DNA from: CAWCTB01 sp963798275
Lineage (GTDB): Bacteria; Acidobacteriota; Terriglobia; Terriglobales; Acidobacteriaceae
DNA length: 47,429 bases
Direction: 5' to 3'
Assembly: GCA_963798275.1 (NCBI GenBank)
Contig: CAWCTB010000037.1
Coordinates: 1-47,429, forward strand
Shown here piece by piece: positions 29,698-38,977 of the stretch. Position 1 is the first letter of the stretch; the number at the start of each line of letters is the position of its first letter. Position numbers and translations under genes: made by a program. A model generated the notes under the pieces. That model was not told the origin of the DNA, searched no databases, and saw nothing but the letters and a program-made list of their open reading frames with translations.

Positions 29698-31878
29698 GTG
29701 GCGAAACAGGAGAAAGTTGCGCAGCTTTCGCAACTCCCGGGCTATCCCATCGCCGAGTTTCGCGAAACCATGCCGGGCCAGACCCTCGAAGGCCTGATCA
29801 AGCAGTCCGGCGCAGGCTCCGTGTTATGGGTTTCCGAGCCGAAGGAGATCAACCGGCTGCAGCACGTTGCCGTCGAGCAGTCGCGTCTGCACATCCCGAT
29901 TCTCTTCGGTCTCGACGTGATCCGCGGCTACCACACCATTTTTCCCGCACCTCTCGCGATGGCTTCGTCATGGGACCCAAAGATGGTGGAGCAGGTGCAG
30001 GCCATCGCCGCGGAGGAATCCCGTGCCGCCGGCATTCAATGGACCTTTGCTCCCATGGTCGACATTGCGCGCGATGCGCGCTGGGGCCGCATGATCGAAG
30101 GTGCGGGCGAAGATCCGCATCTCGGCGCCGCCATGGCGCGCGCCCAGGTTCGCGGATTTCAGGGTGAACGACTCGGCGCGCCCGATCGCGTGCTGGCGTG
30201 TGTAAAGCACTTCGCGGGATATGGCGCCGCCGACGGAGGCCGCGATTATGACTCTTCCTACATCCCGGAAGAATTGATGTGGAACGTGTACCTGCCGCCG
30301 TTCAAGGCTGCGCTGGATGCCGGAGTTGGCAGCGTGATGAGCGCCTACATGGACCTGAACGACGTGCCCGCAAGCGGCAACCAGTGGCTGCTCACCGATG
30401 TGTTGCGCCACTCCTGGAACTTCAAGGGTTTCGTAGTGAGCGATGCGGTCGCCGTGCACAGCCTGGTGACGCATGGCTACGCTCGCGATCCTGAGGACGC
30501 CGCCTACAAAGCGTTCACCGCCGGACTCGACATGGACATGGCCAGCGGAACTTACTGGAAATATCTGCCGGCGTTGGTCCAGCAGGGGCGAATCTCCGTG
30601 CAGCAGATCGACAACGCGGTGCGCTCCATACTCGAAATCAAGGTTCGCATGGGACTCTTCGAGCACCCGTATTTTGACGAGACACGCATCGATCAGGTGC
30701 TGAACGATCCGCAACACCAGCAGATGGCGCGTACCGCCGCGCAACGTTCGGTGGTGCTGCTGCGTAATGAGAAGAGCCTGCTGCCGCTCGATAAGAGCAA
30801 TTTCAAGTCAATCGCCGTGATCGGCCCGCTGGCCGATGCCGAGACCGACCTGCTGAGCATGTGGGGTGCGATAACCAAGCCTGGACCGACCGTGAGTGTG
30901 CTGCAGGGTATCCGGGAGAAAGTTGGCTCCGCGGTGCACGTAGAGTATGCGCACGGCCCGAACATCGCACGCGATATTCCTTCGCCATTCGAGAACCTTT
31001 CCAACTCGCCCATGAAGGAGCAGCCACAGCAAACTCCGGCGGAAGCCCGCAAGGCCTTTGACGAAGCCGTCGCATTGGCCAAGCAAAGCGACGTCGTGGT
31101 GCTGGTGCTGGGCGAGATCGATCTGATGAGCGCAGAGTCGGCATCACGCTCGTCGTTGCGGCTCTCCGGTGAGCAGGAGGAATTGCTGGAGGCTGTCACC
31201 GCAACCGGCAAGCCCGTCGTGCTGGTGCTGGTGAATGGCCGTCCGCTGGACATCTCGTGGGCGTCCGGGCACGTGCCCGCAATTCTGGAAGCTTGGTATC
31301 CCGGCAGCCAGGGCGGTAACGCCATCGCCGATGTGCTCTTCGGCGATGCCTCTCCTGCCGGACATTTGCCGGTGAGCTGGCCGCGCAGCACCGGGCAGGT
31401 TCCCATCTACTACAACCACAATCTGACCCAATTGCCCGAGACGGCGGCCGATTTCAAGTCCCGCTACTGGGACATACTCAGCACGCCGCTGTATGCCTTC
31501 GGCTATGGCCTCAGTTACACCAGGTTCTCGTTCGACAACCTGAAACTGGCGCAGACCGAGGCGAAGGTCGGCGGAACCATCGAAGTCGCGGCAGAAGTCA
31601 CCAACACCGGCAGTCGCGTCGGCGATACCGTGGTGCAACTCTACATTCATCAGCGCGCGGGCAGCGCTTCCCGTCCAGTGCGGCAGTTGAAGGGCTTCGA
31701 GCGCATCACTCTACAGCCCGGTGAAAAACGAACCGTGCATTTCAAGCTTGGTCCGGAGGAGCTGCAATTCTGGAGTCCCACAAAAAAGCAGTGGGTGGTG
31801 GAGCCGGAGCAATTCGACGTGTGGGTAGGCGAAGACTCGGCCGCAAAGCTGCACGGCGAATTTCGCCTGACGCACTGA
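29698..31878 (+). CDS. Glycoside hydrolase family 3 (beta-glucosidase-like)
   Basis: 726 residues. Hydrolyses beta-linked sugars from non-reducing ends; substrate not predictable. N-terminal TIM barrel with LACVKHFAGYGAADGGRDYD and nucleophile Asp249 in GFVVSDAVAV. The C-terminal alpha/beta domain carries the probable acid/base Glu in SAESASRSSLRLSGEQ, then a FnIII-like domain ending near the stop. The start is odd: GTG 29698 gives MAKQEKVAQLSQLPG, which corresponds to the middle of the usual first helix. Family members normally have a signal peptide and 40-60 more residues. Frames upstream carry no signal peptide, so the gene is either truncated or disrupted there. Confidence 0.88.
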   Translation: MAKQEKVAQLSQLPGYPIAEFRETMPGQTLEGLIKQSGAGSVLWVSEPKEINRLQHVAVEQSRLHIPILFGLDVIRGYHTIFPAPLAMASSWDPKMVEQVQAIAAEESRAAGIQWTFAPMVDIARDARWGRMIEGAGEDPHLGAAMARAQVRGFQGERLGAPDRVLACVKHFAGYGAADGGRDYDSSYIPEELMWNVYLPPFKAALDAGVGSVMSAYMDLNDVPASGNQWLLTDVLRHSWNFKGFVVSDAVAVHSLVTHGYARDPEDAAYKAFTAGLDMDMASGTYWKYLPALVQQGRISVQQIDNAVRSILEIKVRMGLFEHPYFDETRIDQVLNDPQHQQMARTAAQRSVVLLRNEKSLLPLDKSNFKSIAVIGPLADAETDLLSMWGAITKPGPTVSVLQGIREKVGSAVHVEYAHGPNIARDIPSPFENLSNSPMKEQPQQTPAEARKAFDEAVALAKQSDVVVLVLGEIDLMSAESASRSSLRLSGEQEELLEAVTATGKPVVLVLVNGRPLDISWASGHVPAILEAWYPGSQGGNAIADVLFGDASPAGHLPVSWPRSTGQVPIYYNHNLTQLPETAADFKSRYWDILSTPLYAFGYGLSYTRFSFDNLKLAQTEAKVGGTIEVAAEVTNTGSRVGDTVVQLYIHQRAGSASRPVRQLKGFERITLQPGEKRTVHFKLGPEELQFWSPTKKQWVVEPEQFDVWVGEDSAAKLHGEFRLTH

Positions 31879-32100
31879 AGCCGTACGTTCTTAAGGCTGC
31901 ATGACGCTGTAGCGGGGATACAGACGAATGCCGTGCCTGGTCCGTCGGGCCCCGCTGTGGCCTCATTCACCTCTTGCAGCAATGTGTTTTTCTCTCGAGC
32001 GAAGCATGGCTCGTCTTCGCTTCGTCACGCTGAAGCGTTCCCCGGCTTCGCTGCATCTACTTCTTTCATATTGCACGCATCTCGCGGAATAGAGTCCTTC

Positions 32101-33786
32101 ATGTCAGAACAACCGCAGGCACTTCCTCCTCTCAGTGCGCTCGACGAACGTACGCAGGCATTTCCGGTGTTGACGCCGTCGCAGATCGAGCGGGCCCGGC
32201 AATTCGGGAAAGTGCGGCCTGTCAAGGCGGGCGATATTTTGTTTGAGCCGGGAGATACCCATGTCCCCCTGTTCGTAATGCTCTCGGGCAAGATGGAGAT
32301 CGTGCAGCCGGATGGCGACCGCGAACAGCCCGTGGCCGCTCACGTCGCGGGCGAGTTCACCGGCGAGCTCGCCATGATATCGGGGCGCGGCTGCCTGGTG
32401 CGGGGTCGCGTCACTGAGCCGGGTGAGTTCATCGAGATCAGTCCCGAGGGCTTCCGCTCGCTGGTGGCCAAGGATGCCGAATTGAGCGAGGTCTTGATGC
32501 GCGCCTTTATCCTGCGGCGCCTGCTGCTCATCGCCCACGGCCGCGGAGGAGTGGTGCTGCTGGGCTCACGTCACTCCGCCGGCACGTTGGGGATGCGCGA
32601 ATTTCTCGGCCGCAACGGTCATCCGTATATCTATGTCGACCTCGACACGGACGCCCAGGCCCAGGAGTTGCTGGACCGCTTCAACGTGAGTACCAAGGAT
32701 GTTCCGATCCTCATCTGCGGCGGCTCCTACGTCATGCGCAATCCAACTGTGCAGCAGGTGGCCCAGTGCCTGGGTTTGAACCCCGCGGTTGACGAAAAAC
32801 AGATACGTGACGTGGTCGTGGTGGGGGCTGGGCCCGCCGGGCTGGCGGCCGCGGTTTATGCGGCTTCGGAGGGCCTGGATGTACTGGTGCTGGAAACCAG
32901 CGCGCCCGGCGGACAGGCCGGTTCGAGTTCCAAGATTGAAAACTACCTGGGATTTCCCACCGGCATTTCAGGACTGGAGCTGGCGACACGGGCGCTGAGC
33001 CAGGCGCAGAAATTTGGAGCGGAAATGCTGGTGGCGGAGAGCGCCGTACGGCTTGACTGCGCCCGCACTCCTTATCAACTGGAGCTCGATGATGGAAAGA
33101 AATTACACGCGCGCGCCATCGTGATCGCCACCGGAGCGCAATACAACAAGCCGAACATTCCCAACCTGATGAGGTTTGAAGGCATCGGCGTTTACTATGG
33201 TGCGACCTTCATCGAGTCGCAATTGTGCGGGCAGGAAGACGTTATCGTAGTGGGCGGCGGCAACTCCGCGGGACAAGCGGCGGTCTATCTTTCGCAGACC
33301 GCGCGCAAGGTCTACATGCTGGTGCGCTCGGGAAAATTGGCCGACACCATGTCGCGATATCTCATCCAGCGCATTGAAGAAAATCCCGGCATCGAGCTTC
33401 ACATGAACACCGAGATTGTTGCCCTGGAAGGGGAGACCCACGTGGAGTGCGTGCAGTGGCGAAACAACCAAACCGGCGAAGTGGAGACGAAAGCTATGCG
33501 GCACGTGTTCCTGATGACGGGAGCCGCTCCTAATACCGCTTGGCTCAAAGGCTGCCTCGCGCTCGATAGCAAGGGCTTCATCCTGACCGGCCGTGAGCTC
33601 GATCCCGAGACTCTTCGGGAAGCACGCTGGAAGTCGCCACGCGCTCCGCATCTGCTGGAAACCAGCTTGCCGGGGGTGTTTGCCGTTGGAGACGTACGTT
33701 CGGGAAACGTGAAGCGCGTCGCTTCCGCCGTGGGGGAAGGCTCCATCGCGATCCACCTGGTGCATCGCGTGCTGGCGGGCGTGTAG
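32101..33786 (+). CDS. cNMP-binding, thioredoxin-like and flavoprotein reductase fusion
   Basis: 561 residues in three parts. Residues about 20-150 form a cyclic-nucleotide-binding (CRP-like) fold (VKAGDILFEPGD, GELAMIS), though the usual PRxA phosphate-binding segment is changed to GRGCLV. Residues about 155-225 resemble a thioredoxin/glutaredoxin-type domain. Residues about 238-561 are a thioredoxin-reductase-like FAD/NADPH domain with GAGPAG (242-247) and GGGNSAGQAA (385 on). The CATC redox pair of true thioredoxin reductase is replaced by GATF, so it cannot use the classical disulfide route. ATG 32101 starts the cNMP domain. It is probably an NAD(P)H-dependent reductase whose activity answers a small-molecule or redox signal. 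Confidence 0.87.
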   Translation: MSEQPQALPPLSALDERTQAFPVLTPSQIERARQFGKVRPVKAGDILFEPGDTHVPLFVMLSGKMEIVQPDGDREQPVAAHVAGEFTGELAMISGRGCLVRGRVTEPGEFIEISPEGFRSLVAKDAELSEVLMRAFILRRLLLIAHGRGGVVLLGSRHSAGTLGMREFLGRNGHPYIYVDLDTDAQAQELLDRFNVSTKDVPILICGGSYVMRNPTVQQVAQCLGLNPAVDEKQIRDVVVVGAGPAGLAAAVYAASEGLDVLVLETSAPGGQAGSSSKIENYLGFPTGISGLELATRALSQAQKFGAEMLVAESAVRLDCARTPYQLELDDGKKLHARAIVIATGAQYNKPNIPNLMRFEGIGVYYGATFIESQLCGQEDVIVVGGGNSAGQAAVYLSQTARKVYMLVRSGKLADTMSRYLIQRIEENPGIELHMNTEIVALEGETHVECVQWRNNQTGEVETKAMRHVFLMTGAAPNTAWLKGCLALDSKGFILTGRELDPETLREARWKSPRAPHLLETSLPGVFAVGDVRSGNVKRVASAVGEGSIAIHLVHRVLAGV

Positions 33787-33821
33787 TTGGCGAATGCGGG
33801 AGTGATCCGGGATTTACTGCA

Positions 33822-35258
33822 TTACTTGCGCCAGCGGGCGAGGGCCATCCGCGCAGCGTGGTAGCCGCACATGCCGTGCACCCCCGCTCCCGGCGGAGTG
33901 GACGATGAGCAAATGTAAATATTGGGAGCAGAGGTGGCGTACTGCCGCCGGGTTGGGCGGAACAGAAATTGCTTCAGGTCGGACGCACCTCCGGCAATGT
34001 CGCCGCCGATGAGGTTGCCGTTGATTTGTTGAAGATCGGATGTGGTGAAAATCCGCCGCGCCAGCACACAGTCGCGGAAGCCGGGAGCGAAGCGCTCAAT
34101 CTGTGACTCGAGCCGAGGCAGCATGTCAAAGTTCGACCCGTTCGGCACATGGCAGTAGGCCCAGGCGATATGTTTGCCCGCCGGAGCGCGCGTCGGGTCG
34201 AACAGGGTGGGTTGCGAGAGCAGTACGAACGGCCGCTCGGCATGCTGGCCACGCGCCATGGCGGATTCCGATGCCGCAATCTGCTGCATGGTGCCGCCAA
34301 TATGGACTGTGGCGGCTTGCAGACATTCCGCCGCTCTCCACGGAATCGGGGCAGACAGCGCGTAATCGACTTTGAAGACTCCCGGTCCGTAGCGATACGC
34401 TTGGAGGCTTGCTCGATAAGCCGGACTCAGGCGGTCCGCAGCCATGGCTTCAAGCTGGCGTGGCGTCACATCGCAAAGTGTCAGTTCGCATGGGGGAAGC
34501 TCAGCCAGCTTCGAGATGGGCTGTGAAGTATGTACGCTGCCGCCGAGACTGTGCAGATACGCGCACAAGGCTTCGGTGATGGACTGCGCGCCGCCCCGCG
34601 GGATCGGCCATCCCACAGCGTGGCATGTCACACCCAGTAAGACTCCGAATGCCGCGCTGAGCGGTGCGTCGAGAGCCAGGAAGGAATGGGCGGCTAGGCC
34701 GGCAAACAGAGCCTTCGTCCGCTCCCTGCGAAATTGCCGGTTGGCAAGGGCGATGGCCGAGGAAAGCGCGATCAGACCCAGCCGCGCCATCAGCCATGGG
34801 GTGCGCGGAATCAGGTGTACCGGACGCAGCACCTCCGGCGCGAAGCGGACCCAATTCGCGGCGTACGGTCCCATGAGCCGACGCCAGGCCTTGCCGTCCT
34901 TGCCAAGCTGTCGTTCTGCGATGGACAGATCACGGTCCAGCACTACGGCCGGGCCGTCGTCCAGGGGATGCGCGAGCGTGGCGGGTGAGTGAATCCACTC
35001 CAACCCATACTGACTCAGCGGTAGAGAGGAGAAGAATGGCGATCCCACAGCAAGTGGGTGGACTGCCGAGCCGACATCGTGGCGAAAACCGGGCAGCGTC
35101 AAGTCCAGCGTGCGCGCGCCGCCTCCTGCCTGCGGCTGGGCTTCGAACACTTCCACCTGCAGCCCTGCCTGGGCAAGCACGATCGCCGCCGCCAGCCCAT
35201 TGGGTCCGGCGCCAACTACGCAAGCTCGTCCATTCCGTTGTCTTGGATTGGGTGACAT
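33822..35258 (-). CDS. Phytoene-dehydrogenase-like FAD-dependent oxidoreductase
   Basis: 478 residues of the carotenoid-desaturase/phytoene-dehydrogenase superfamily. It has the FAD-binding start CVVGAGPNGLAAAIVLAQAG, the following EAQPQAGGGARTLDL and the C-terminal GGDIAGGASDLKQFL and YICSSSTPPGAGVHGMCGYHAA segments. These proteins oxidise or isomerise polyenes or related hydrophobic substrates; the substrate here is unknown. No other carotenoid gene is in the window. ATG 35258 (MSPNPRQRNGRACVVGAG) is the natural start; the open frame continues further upstream without homology. It is divergent from hemB. Confidence 0.88.
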   Translation of the reverse strand: MSPNPRQRNGRACVVGAGPNGLAAAIVLAQAGLQVEVFEAQPQAGGGARTLDLTLPGFRHDVGSAVHPLAVGSPFFSSLPLSQYGLEWIHSPATLAHPLDDGPAVVLDRDLSIAERQLGKDGKAWRRLMGPYAANWVRFAPEVLRPVHLIPRTPWLMARLGLIALSSAIALANRQFRRERTKALFAGLAAHSFLALDAPLSAAFGVLLGVTCHAVGWPIPRGGAQSITEALCAYLHSLGGSVHTSQPISKLAELPPCELTLCDVTPRQLEAMAADRLSPAYRASLQAYRYGPGVFKVDYALSAPIPWRAAECLQAATVHIGGTMQQIAASESAMARGQHAERPFVLLSQPTLFDPTRAPAGKHIAWAYCHVPNGSNFDMLPRLESQIERFAPGFRDCVLARRIFTTSDLQQINGNLIGGDIAGGASDLKQFLFRPTRRQYATSAPNIYICSSSTPPGAGVHGMCGYHAARMALARWRK

Positions 35259-35414
35259 TATTTCTCTGAGCCGGTGACCTAAGAGAGCTGCCTCAGTACC
35301 TCCATTGAATGCCGAGCATACTCCCTCCGAGGCGGCGGACAAGAAACCGCGCTATCCCGGTCAATCTCCCGCGACACCGTCAGTGATCGTCGTCACAAGT
35401 AGATAATCTCTTCC

Positions 35415-35435
35415 CAGCCGCATTTTTCGCGGCTG
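35415..35435. promoter_or_regulatory. Hairpin in hemB upstream region
   Basis: CAGCCGC (35415-35421) and GCGGCTG (35429-35435), perfect 7-bp stem with a 7-nt loop, lies 33 nt before the hemB start. TAAAAT (35455-35460) near the ATG could be a -10 box for a nearly leaderless transcript. Both are tentative. Confidence 0.3.
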
Positions 35436-35468
35436 CACGGCACTTCGCGGGTGCTAAAATTTTCTGTT

Positions 35469-36578
35469 ATGCCGTTCCCCATCGATCGTCCCCGCCGCCT
35501 CCGCCGCAGCGAAGCCATGCGCTCGTTCGTTCGCGAAACCCGTTTGTCGCCGGAAGGGTTTGTCTATCCGCTCTTCGTCTGTCCCGGCGAAGGCGTGCGC
35601 AAGGAAGTGCGCTCCATGCCGGGCGTGTTCAATCTGTCGGTGGATGAAGCGGTTAAGGAATGCGCCGAGGTCAAGTCGCTGGGCATACCCGGCGTCATCC
35701 TGTTCGGCCTGCCGGAAACGAAAGACGAGATCGCAACGGGCGCCTGGGCCGAGGATGGAATCGTGCAGCAGGCTACGCGCGCCATCAAGCGGGAAGTCCC
35801 GGGTTTGCTCCTGATGGGAGATGTCTGCCTCTGCGAATACATGTCGCACGGACACTGCGGCATCGTGGACACGTCGGGCGCTTATTCCCGCATGCACCGC
35901 GAAGCTTCGAGCCTGATGCGTGACCTCGAGGCTCAGGGAAAAACCGCGGTCAAGGTGAGCGTCGGCTCCACCACGGCGACGCAAGCCGCAGCCGCCGTCT
36001 CCGCCGAAGACTACGAAATCTTGAATGATGCCTCGCTCGAACTGCTGGCTAAGACTGCCGTCTCGCAAGCCCAGGCTGGCATGGACATCATCGCTCCGAG
36101 CGACATGATGGACGGACGCGTCGAGGCTATTCGAAGCGCGCTCGACGCTGCCGGGTATGAGACCATTCCAATTCTTTCCTATGCCGCGAAGTTTGCCAGC
36201 GGCTTTTATGGCCCCTTCCGCGAGGCAGCCGATTCGGCGCCGCAATTTGGGGACCGCCGCTCCTACCAGATGGATCCCGCCAATTTGCGTGAAGCCATGC
36301 GCGAGATCGAACTCGACCTCGACGAAGGGGCTGACATGATCATGGTCAAGCCGGCGATGCCTTACTTGGACGTAATTCGCGAAGCTCGCTTGCGCTTCGA
36401 TGTGCCTCTCTCCGCTTACCAGGTCAGCGGCGAGTACGCAATGATCAAGGCCGCGGCCCTGAATGGTTGGATCGATTACGATCGGGTGATGATGGAGTCA
36501 CTGCTGTGCATTCAACGCGCGGGCGCATCGATCACGCTGACCTATTTTGCCAAAGAGGCGGCGCGGCTGCTGACGTAA
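35469..36578 (+). CDS. hemB: Delta-aminolevulinic acid dehydratase (porphobilinogen synthase)
   Basis: Condenses two 5-aminolevulinate molecules to porphobilinogen in haem and tetrapyrrole synthesis. 369 residues, slightly longer than usual (about 325-340). The zinc-type metal site is present as CLCEYMSHGHC (three Cys). The Schiff-base lysines are in SYAAKFASGFYGPFR and MVKPAMPYLDVI. ATG 35469 (MPFPIDRPRRLRRSEAMRSF) gives the standard N-terminus; a GTG at 35451 is in frame. No other heme genes are adjacent. Confidence 0.97.
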   Translation: MPFPIDRPRRLRRSEAMRSFVRETRLSPEGFVYPLFVCPGEGVRKEVRSMPGVFNLSVDEAVKECAEVKSLGIPGVILFGLPETKDEIATGAWAEDGIVQQATRAIKREVPGLLLMGDVCLCEYMSHGHCGIVDTSGAYSRMHREASSLMRDLEAQGKTAVKVSVGSTTATQAAAAVSAEDYEILNDASLELLAKTAVSQAQAGMDIIAPSDMMDGRVEAIRSALDAAGYETIPILSYAAKFASGFYGPFREAADSAPQFGDRRSYQMDPANLREAMREIELDLDEGADMIMVKPAMPYLDVIREARLRFDVPLSAYQVSGEYAMIKAAALNGWIDYDRVMMESLLCIQRAGASITLTYFAKEAARLLT

Positions 36579-36701
36579 CGCCATTGCGGCCGAACCTTGC
36601 CGCGCAAAATACATCGGGTGACAGGTGGGTTGAAGCGGGGTGTTGGTTACGGTGGAGTTAGGTTAGCGGATGTGGGGGCCGCGGCTGTGCAGACGTGGCC
36701 G

Positions 36702-38081
36702 TCATCCCACCTGGCGGGGGCGGATGTCATACTGCCTGATCTTGTAGAGCAGCGCCTTGTAGCTGATATTCAGCTTCATGGCAGCGCGCTTGCGGTTCCA
36801 CGCCGTCTCTTCCAGCGCCAGCGCGATGGCTTCCATCTCCGCGCCATTCTTCAGGCTGCGCACCATCTGTTTCAGACCCGGCTGGTGAGGCTCCATGCGC
36901 ACCACGGCTGCCGACTCCGATCGGGCGGCGCCGTTCGCCAGCTCGGCGACGGCGGCATCTTCGTCGCCTAACACCAGATAGCGCTTCACGAAATTCTCCA
37001 ACTCGCGAATGTTGCCCGGCCACGAGTAGTTCTCGCAGGCGGCCACCAGGCGGGGAGTGATCGGCAGCATAGGGCAGGCATAGCGATCTGCCAGACGCAT
37101 CATGAAGTGGCGCAGCATCATGGGAATTTCCTCACGCCGGTCCCGCAGGGAGGGCATACGTAGCGTGAAGCTGTTCAACCGGTAATACAAGTCGTCGCGG
37201 AAGGTCTTGTTGGCAATCGCCTCCTCGATGTGAATGTTGGTAGCCGCCAAAACCCGGACATCGACTTTGACGGTGTGGCGTCCGCCCAGCCGGGAGAACT
37301 GACCATCCTGCAGCACCTGCAGGAGTTTTGCCTGCAGCGCCGACGACATCTCTCCAATCTCGTCGAGCAGGATCGTACCCTTGTTGCACAGTTCGAATTT
37401 GCCCGGCTTGGACCGGGTCGCGCCGGTGAATGCGCCGGGTTCGTAGCCAAACAGTTCGCTCTCCAGCAGTTCGCTGGGCACGGCGGCGCAGTTCACCTTA
37501 AGGAAGGTGCGATGCGCCCGGTCGGAATACTTATGGATTAATTGCGCGAGCACTTCCTTGCCAGTGCCACTCTCGCCCAGCAGCAGAACTGGAAAATCAT
37601 ACCGTGCCACCTGAATCGCTTTCGCCCGCAGGTCGCGCATCTGTGGGGTCGCCGAAAAGAAAAAAACACCGCCTCCCACGTCGATGGCTTCGGCACTGCC
37701 CGCAACCGCCGGCGCCGAATTCTCGATGCAGAAGCGCAGCACCTCGTCCATTTCTTCCTTTTGCACCGGCTTGGAGAGATAGTCCTGGGCACCCAGCCGC
37801 ATTGCCAGCGCCACCTTGCGGGTATCGCGCACACAAGAAAGCATTACGACCTTGGTGGCGGGCCGGCTTTCGCGGATGCGCTTCAAGGTTTGCAGCCCGT
37901 CCTGCCCCGGCATGACCACGTCGAGCAGAACTACATCCGGTTCCAGGCGCTGCACTTTTTCCAGGGCCTCTTCGCCGTTCGCGGCGGTGGTTACCAGGTA
38001 GGAGTCGAGCTGCAGCACGGTTTGCAAGTAGCGGCGCATGCTGGGCTCGTCATCCACTACCAGGATGTGTCCCGCGCTCAT
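36702..38081 (-). CDS. Sigma-54-dependent response regulator (NtrC family)
   Basis: 459 residues. Receiver domain with phosphoacceptor Asp in VVLLDVVMPGQDG, then an AAA+ activator domain with Walker A GESGTGKE, the sigma-54 contact loop GAFTGA, and LLDEIGEMSSALQAKLLQVLQDGQFSRLGG, and a C-terminal Fis-type helix-turn-helix (WNRKRAAMKLNISYKALLYKIRQ). Start ATG 38081 has GGGAGGAGCC directly upstream and overlaps the stop of the histidine kinase gene (ATGA), so the two are translationally coupled. Its recognition helix is nearly the same as that of the receiver-less activator at 39956, so they may share target sites. Confidence 0.95.
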   Translation of the reverse strand: MSAGHILVVDDEPSMRRYLQTVLQLDSYLVTTAANGEEALEKVQRLEPDVVLLDVVMPGQDGLQTLKRIRESRPATKVVMLSCVRDTRKVALAMRLGAQDYLSKPVQKEEMDEVLRFCIENSAPAVAGSAEAIDVGGGVFFFSATPQMRDLRAKAIQVARYDFPVLLLGESGTGKEVLAQLIHKYSDRAHRTFLKVNCAAVPSELLESELFGYEPGAFTGATRSKPGKFELCNKGTILLDEIGEMSSALQAKLLQVLQDGQFSRLGGRHTVKVDVRVLAATNIHIEEAIANKTFRDDLYYRLNSFTLRMPSLRDRREEIPMMLRHFMMRLADRYACPMLPITPRLVAACENYSWPGNIRELENFVKRYLVLGDEDAAVAELANGAARSESAAVVRMEPHQPGLKQMVRSLKNGAEMEAIALALEETAWNRKRAAMKLNISYKALLYKIRQYDIRPRQVG

Positions 38082-38920
38082 GGCTCCTCCCCCGCGTATT
38101 TTCTGGTCGGGCTGAACAGCACCAGGAATGAGAACTTGCTGCCGCTTCCCGGCTCGCTCTCCACCCAAATCTTGCCCCCGGCGGATTGCACCAGACGGCG
38201 CGCAATGGCCAATCCCAGCCCGTGCCCGTCGACCCGGGTATCCTCCCGCCGCAGCCGAAAGTACTCGTCGAAGATCTCCTGTTGATACTCGGGCGCAATG
38301 CCGGGCCCGGTGTCCGCTACCGAGACCCGGCAGCAGTTGGGTGCGGTGACACGGCGCCTGCGGCGTTCCAGCAGGGGCTTGCGCTGGACCGCCCGGCGCT
38401 CCCAAAAGTATGGTTCAACATGCAGCCAAACCGTGCCCGAGGGCGGGGTGTACTTCATCGCATTATCGAGCAGGTTCGAAACCACGTGCTGCACCTTGTA
38501 CCAATCGAAGGGGAACGGCTCGATGTAATCCGCCGGCAGGAAATAAAAAGCGATCGCCCTGTCGTGAAAGCGCTGCGCCCACACCTCGGCGATCTCCTTG
38601 ACGCAGGCGTTCATGTCGCCCACTTCATATTGCATCTCGAAGCGATCGACTTTTAGCGTGGCATAGCTCAACAGGTTTTGGATGAAGTTGGACAGGCGTG
38701 CGCCGTTGTCCTGCATCTCGGTCAGGACATCCAGTTGCTGCTGGGTCAACGGTCCAAGCTTTTGCGTGAGAAGCAGTTGCAGATACCCCCCCATGATCGC
38801 CAAAGGGGTCTTCAGCTCGTGGGCAGCGGAAGCCAAAGCGTCCCGGCATGCCGAACAGTGGTTGTCCTCCCCGAACAGAGCAACTGTTTCTTTGGCAGGC
38901 ACTGTCTTCGCTGACTGCAT
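38078..38920 (-). CDS. Cytosolic sensor histidine kinase
   Basis: Histidine kinase with a DHp helix (phosphoacceptor His in ASAAHELKTPLAIMGG) and a HATPase domain: NLLDNAMKYTPPSG (N box), DTGPGIAPEYQQEIFDEYFR (G1) and GHGLGLAIARRLV (G2). No transmembrane or PAS segment is seen, so it should be soluble. Just before the His box is HCSAC, a Cys pair 9-12 residues from the phosphorylated His, which is a possible redox or metal site. ATG 38920 has GGAG 7 nt upstream; an upstream GTG (38977) would extend the protein to 299 residues. It overlaps the response regulator gene by 4 nt, and together they form a two-component operon. Confidence 0.92.
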   Translation of the reverse strand: MQSAKTVPAKETVALFGEDNHCSACRDALASAAHELKTPLAIMGGYLQLLLTQKLGPLTQQQLDVLTEMQDNGARLSNFIQNLLSYATLKVDRFEMQYEVGDMNACVKEIAEVWAQRFHDRAIAFYFLPADYIEPFPFDWYKVQHVVSNLLDNAMKYTPPSGTVWLHVEPYFWERRAVQRKPLLERRRRRVTAPNCCRVSVADTGPGIAPEYQQEIFDEYFRLRREDTRVDGHGLGLAIARRLVQSAGGKIWVESEPGSGSKFSFLVLFSPTRKYAGEEP

Positions 38921-38977
38921 GGCAAGCTCCGTCACTTCGATATCCTGGCTATCGACCCCTGAGCTTCGGACACTCAC

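Noticed and set aside
31998..32021. AGCGAAG/CTTCGCT hairpin as a terminator of the GH3 gene
   Set aside because: No T-tract follows, and it lies more than 100 nt after the stop codon; probably coincidental CTTCGC-type sequence.
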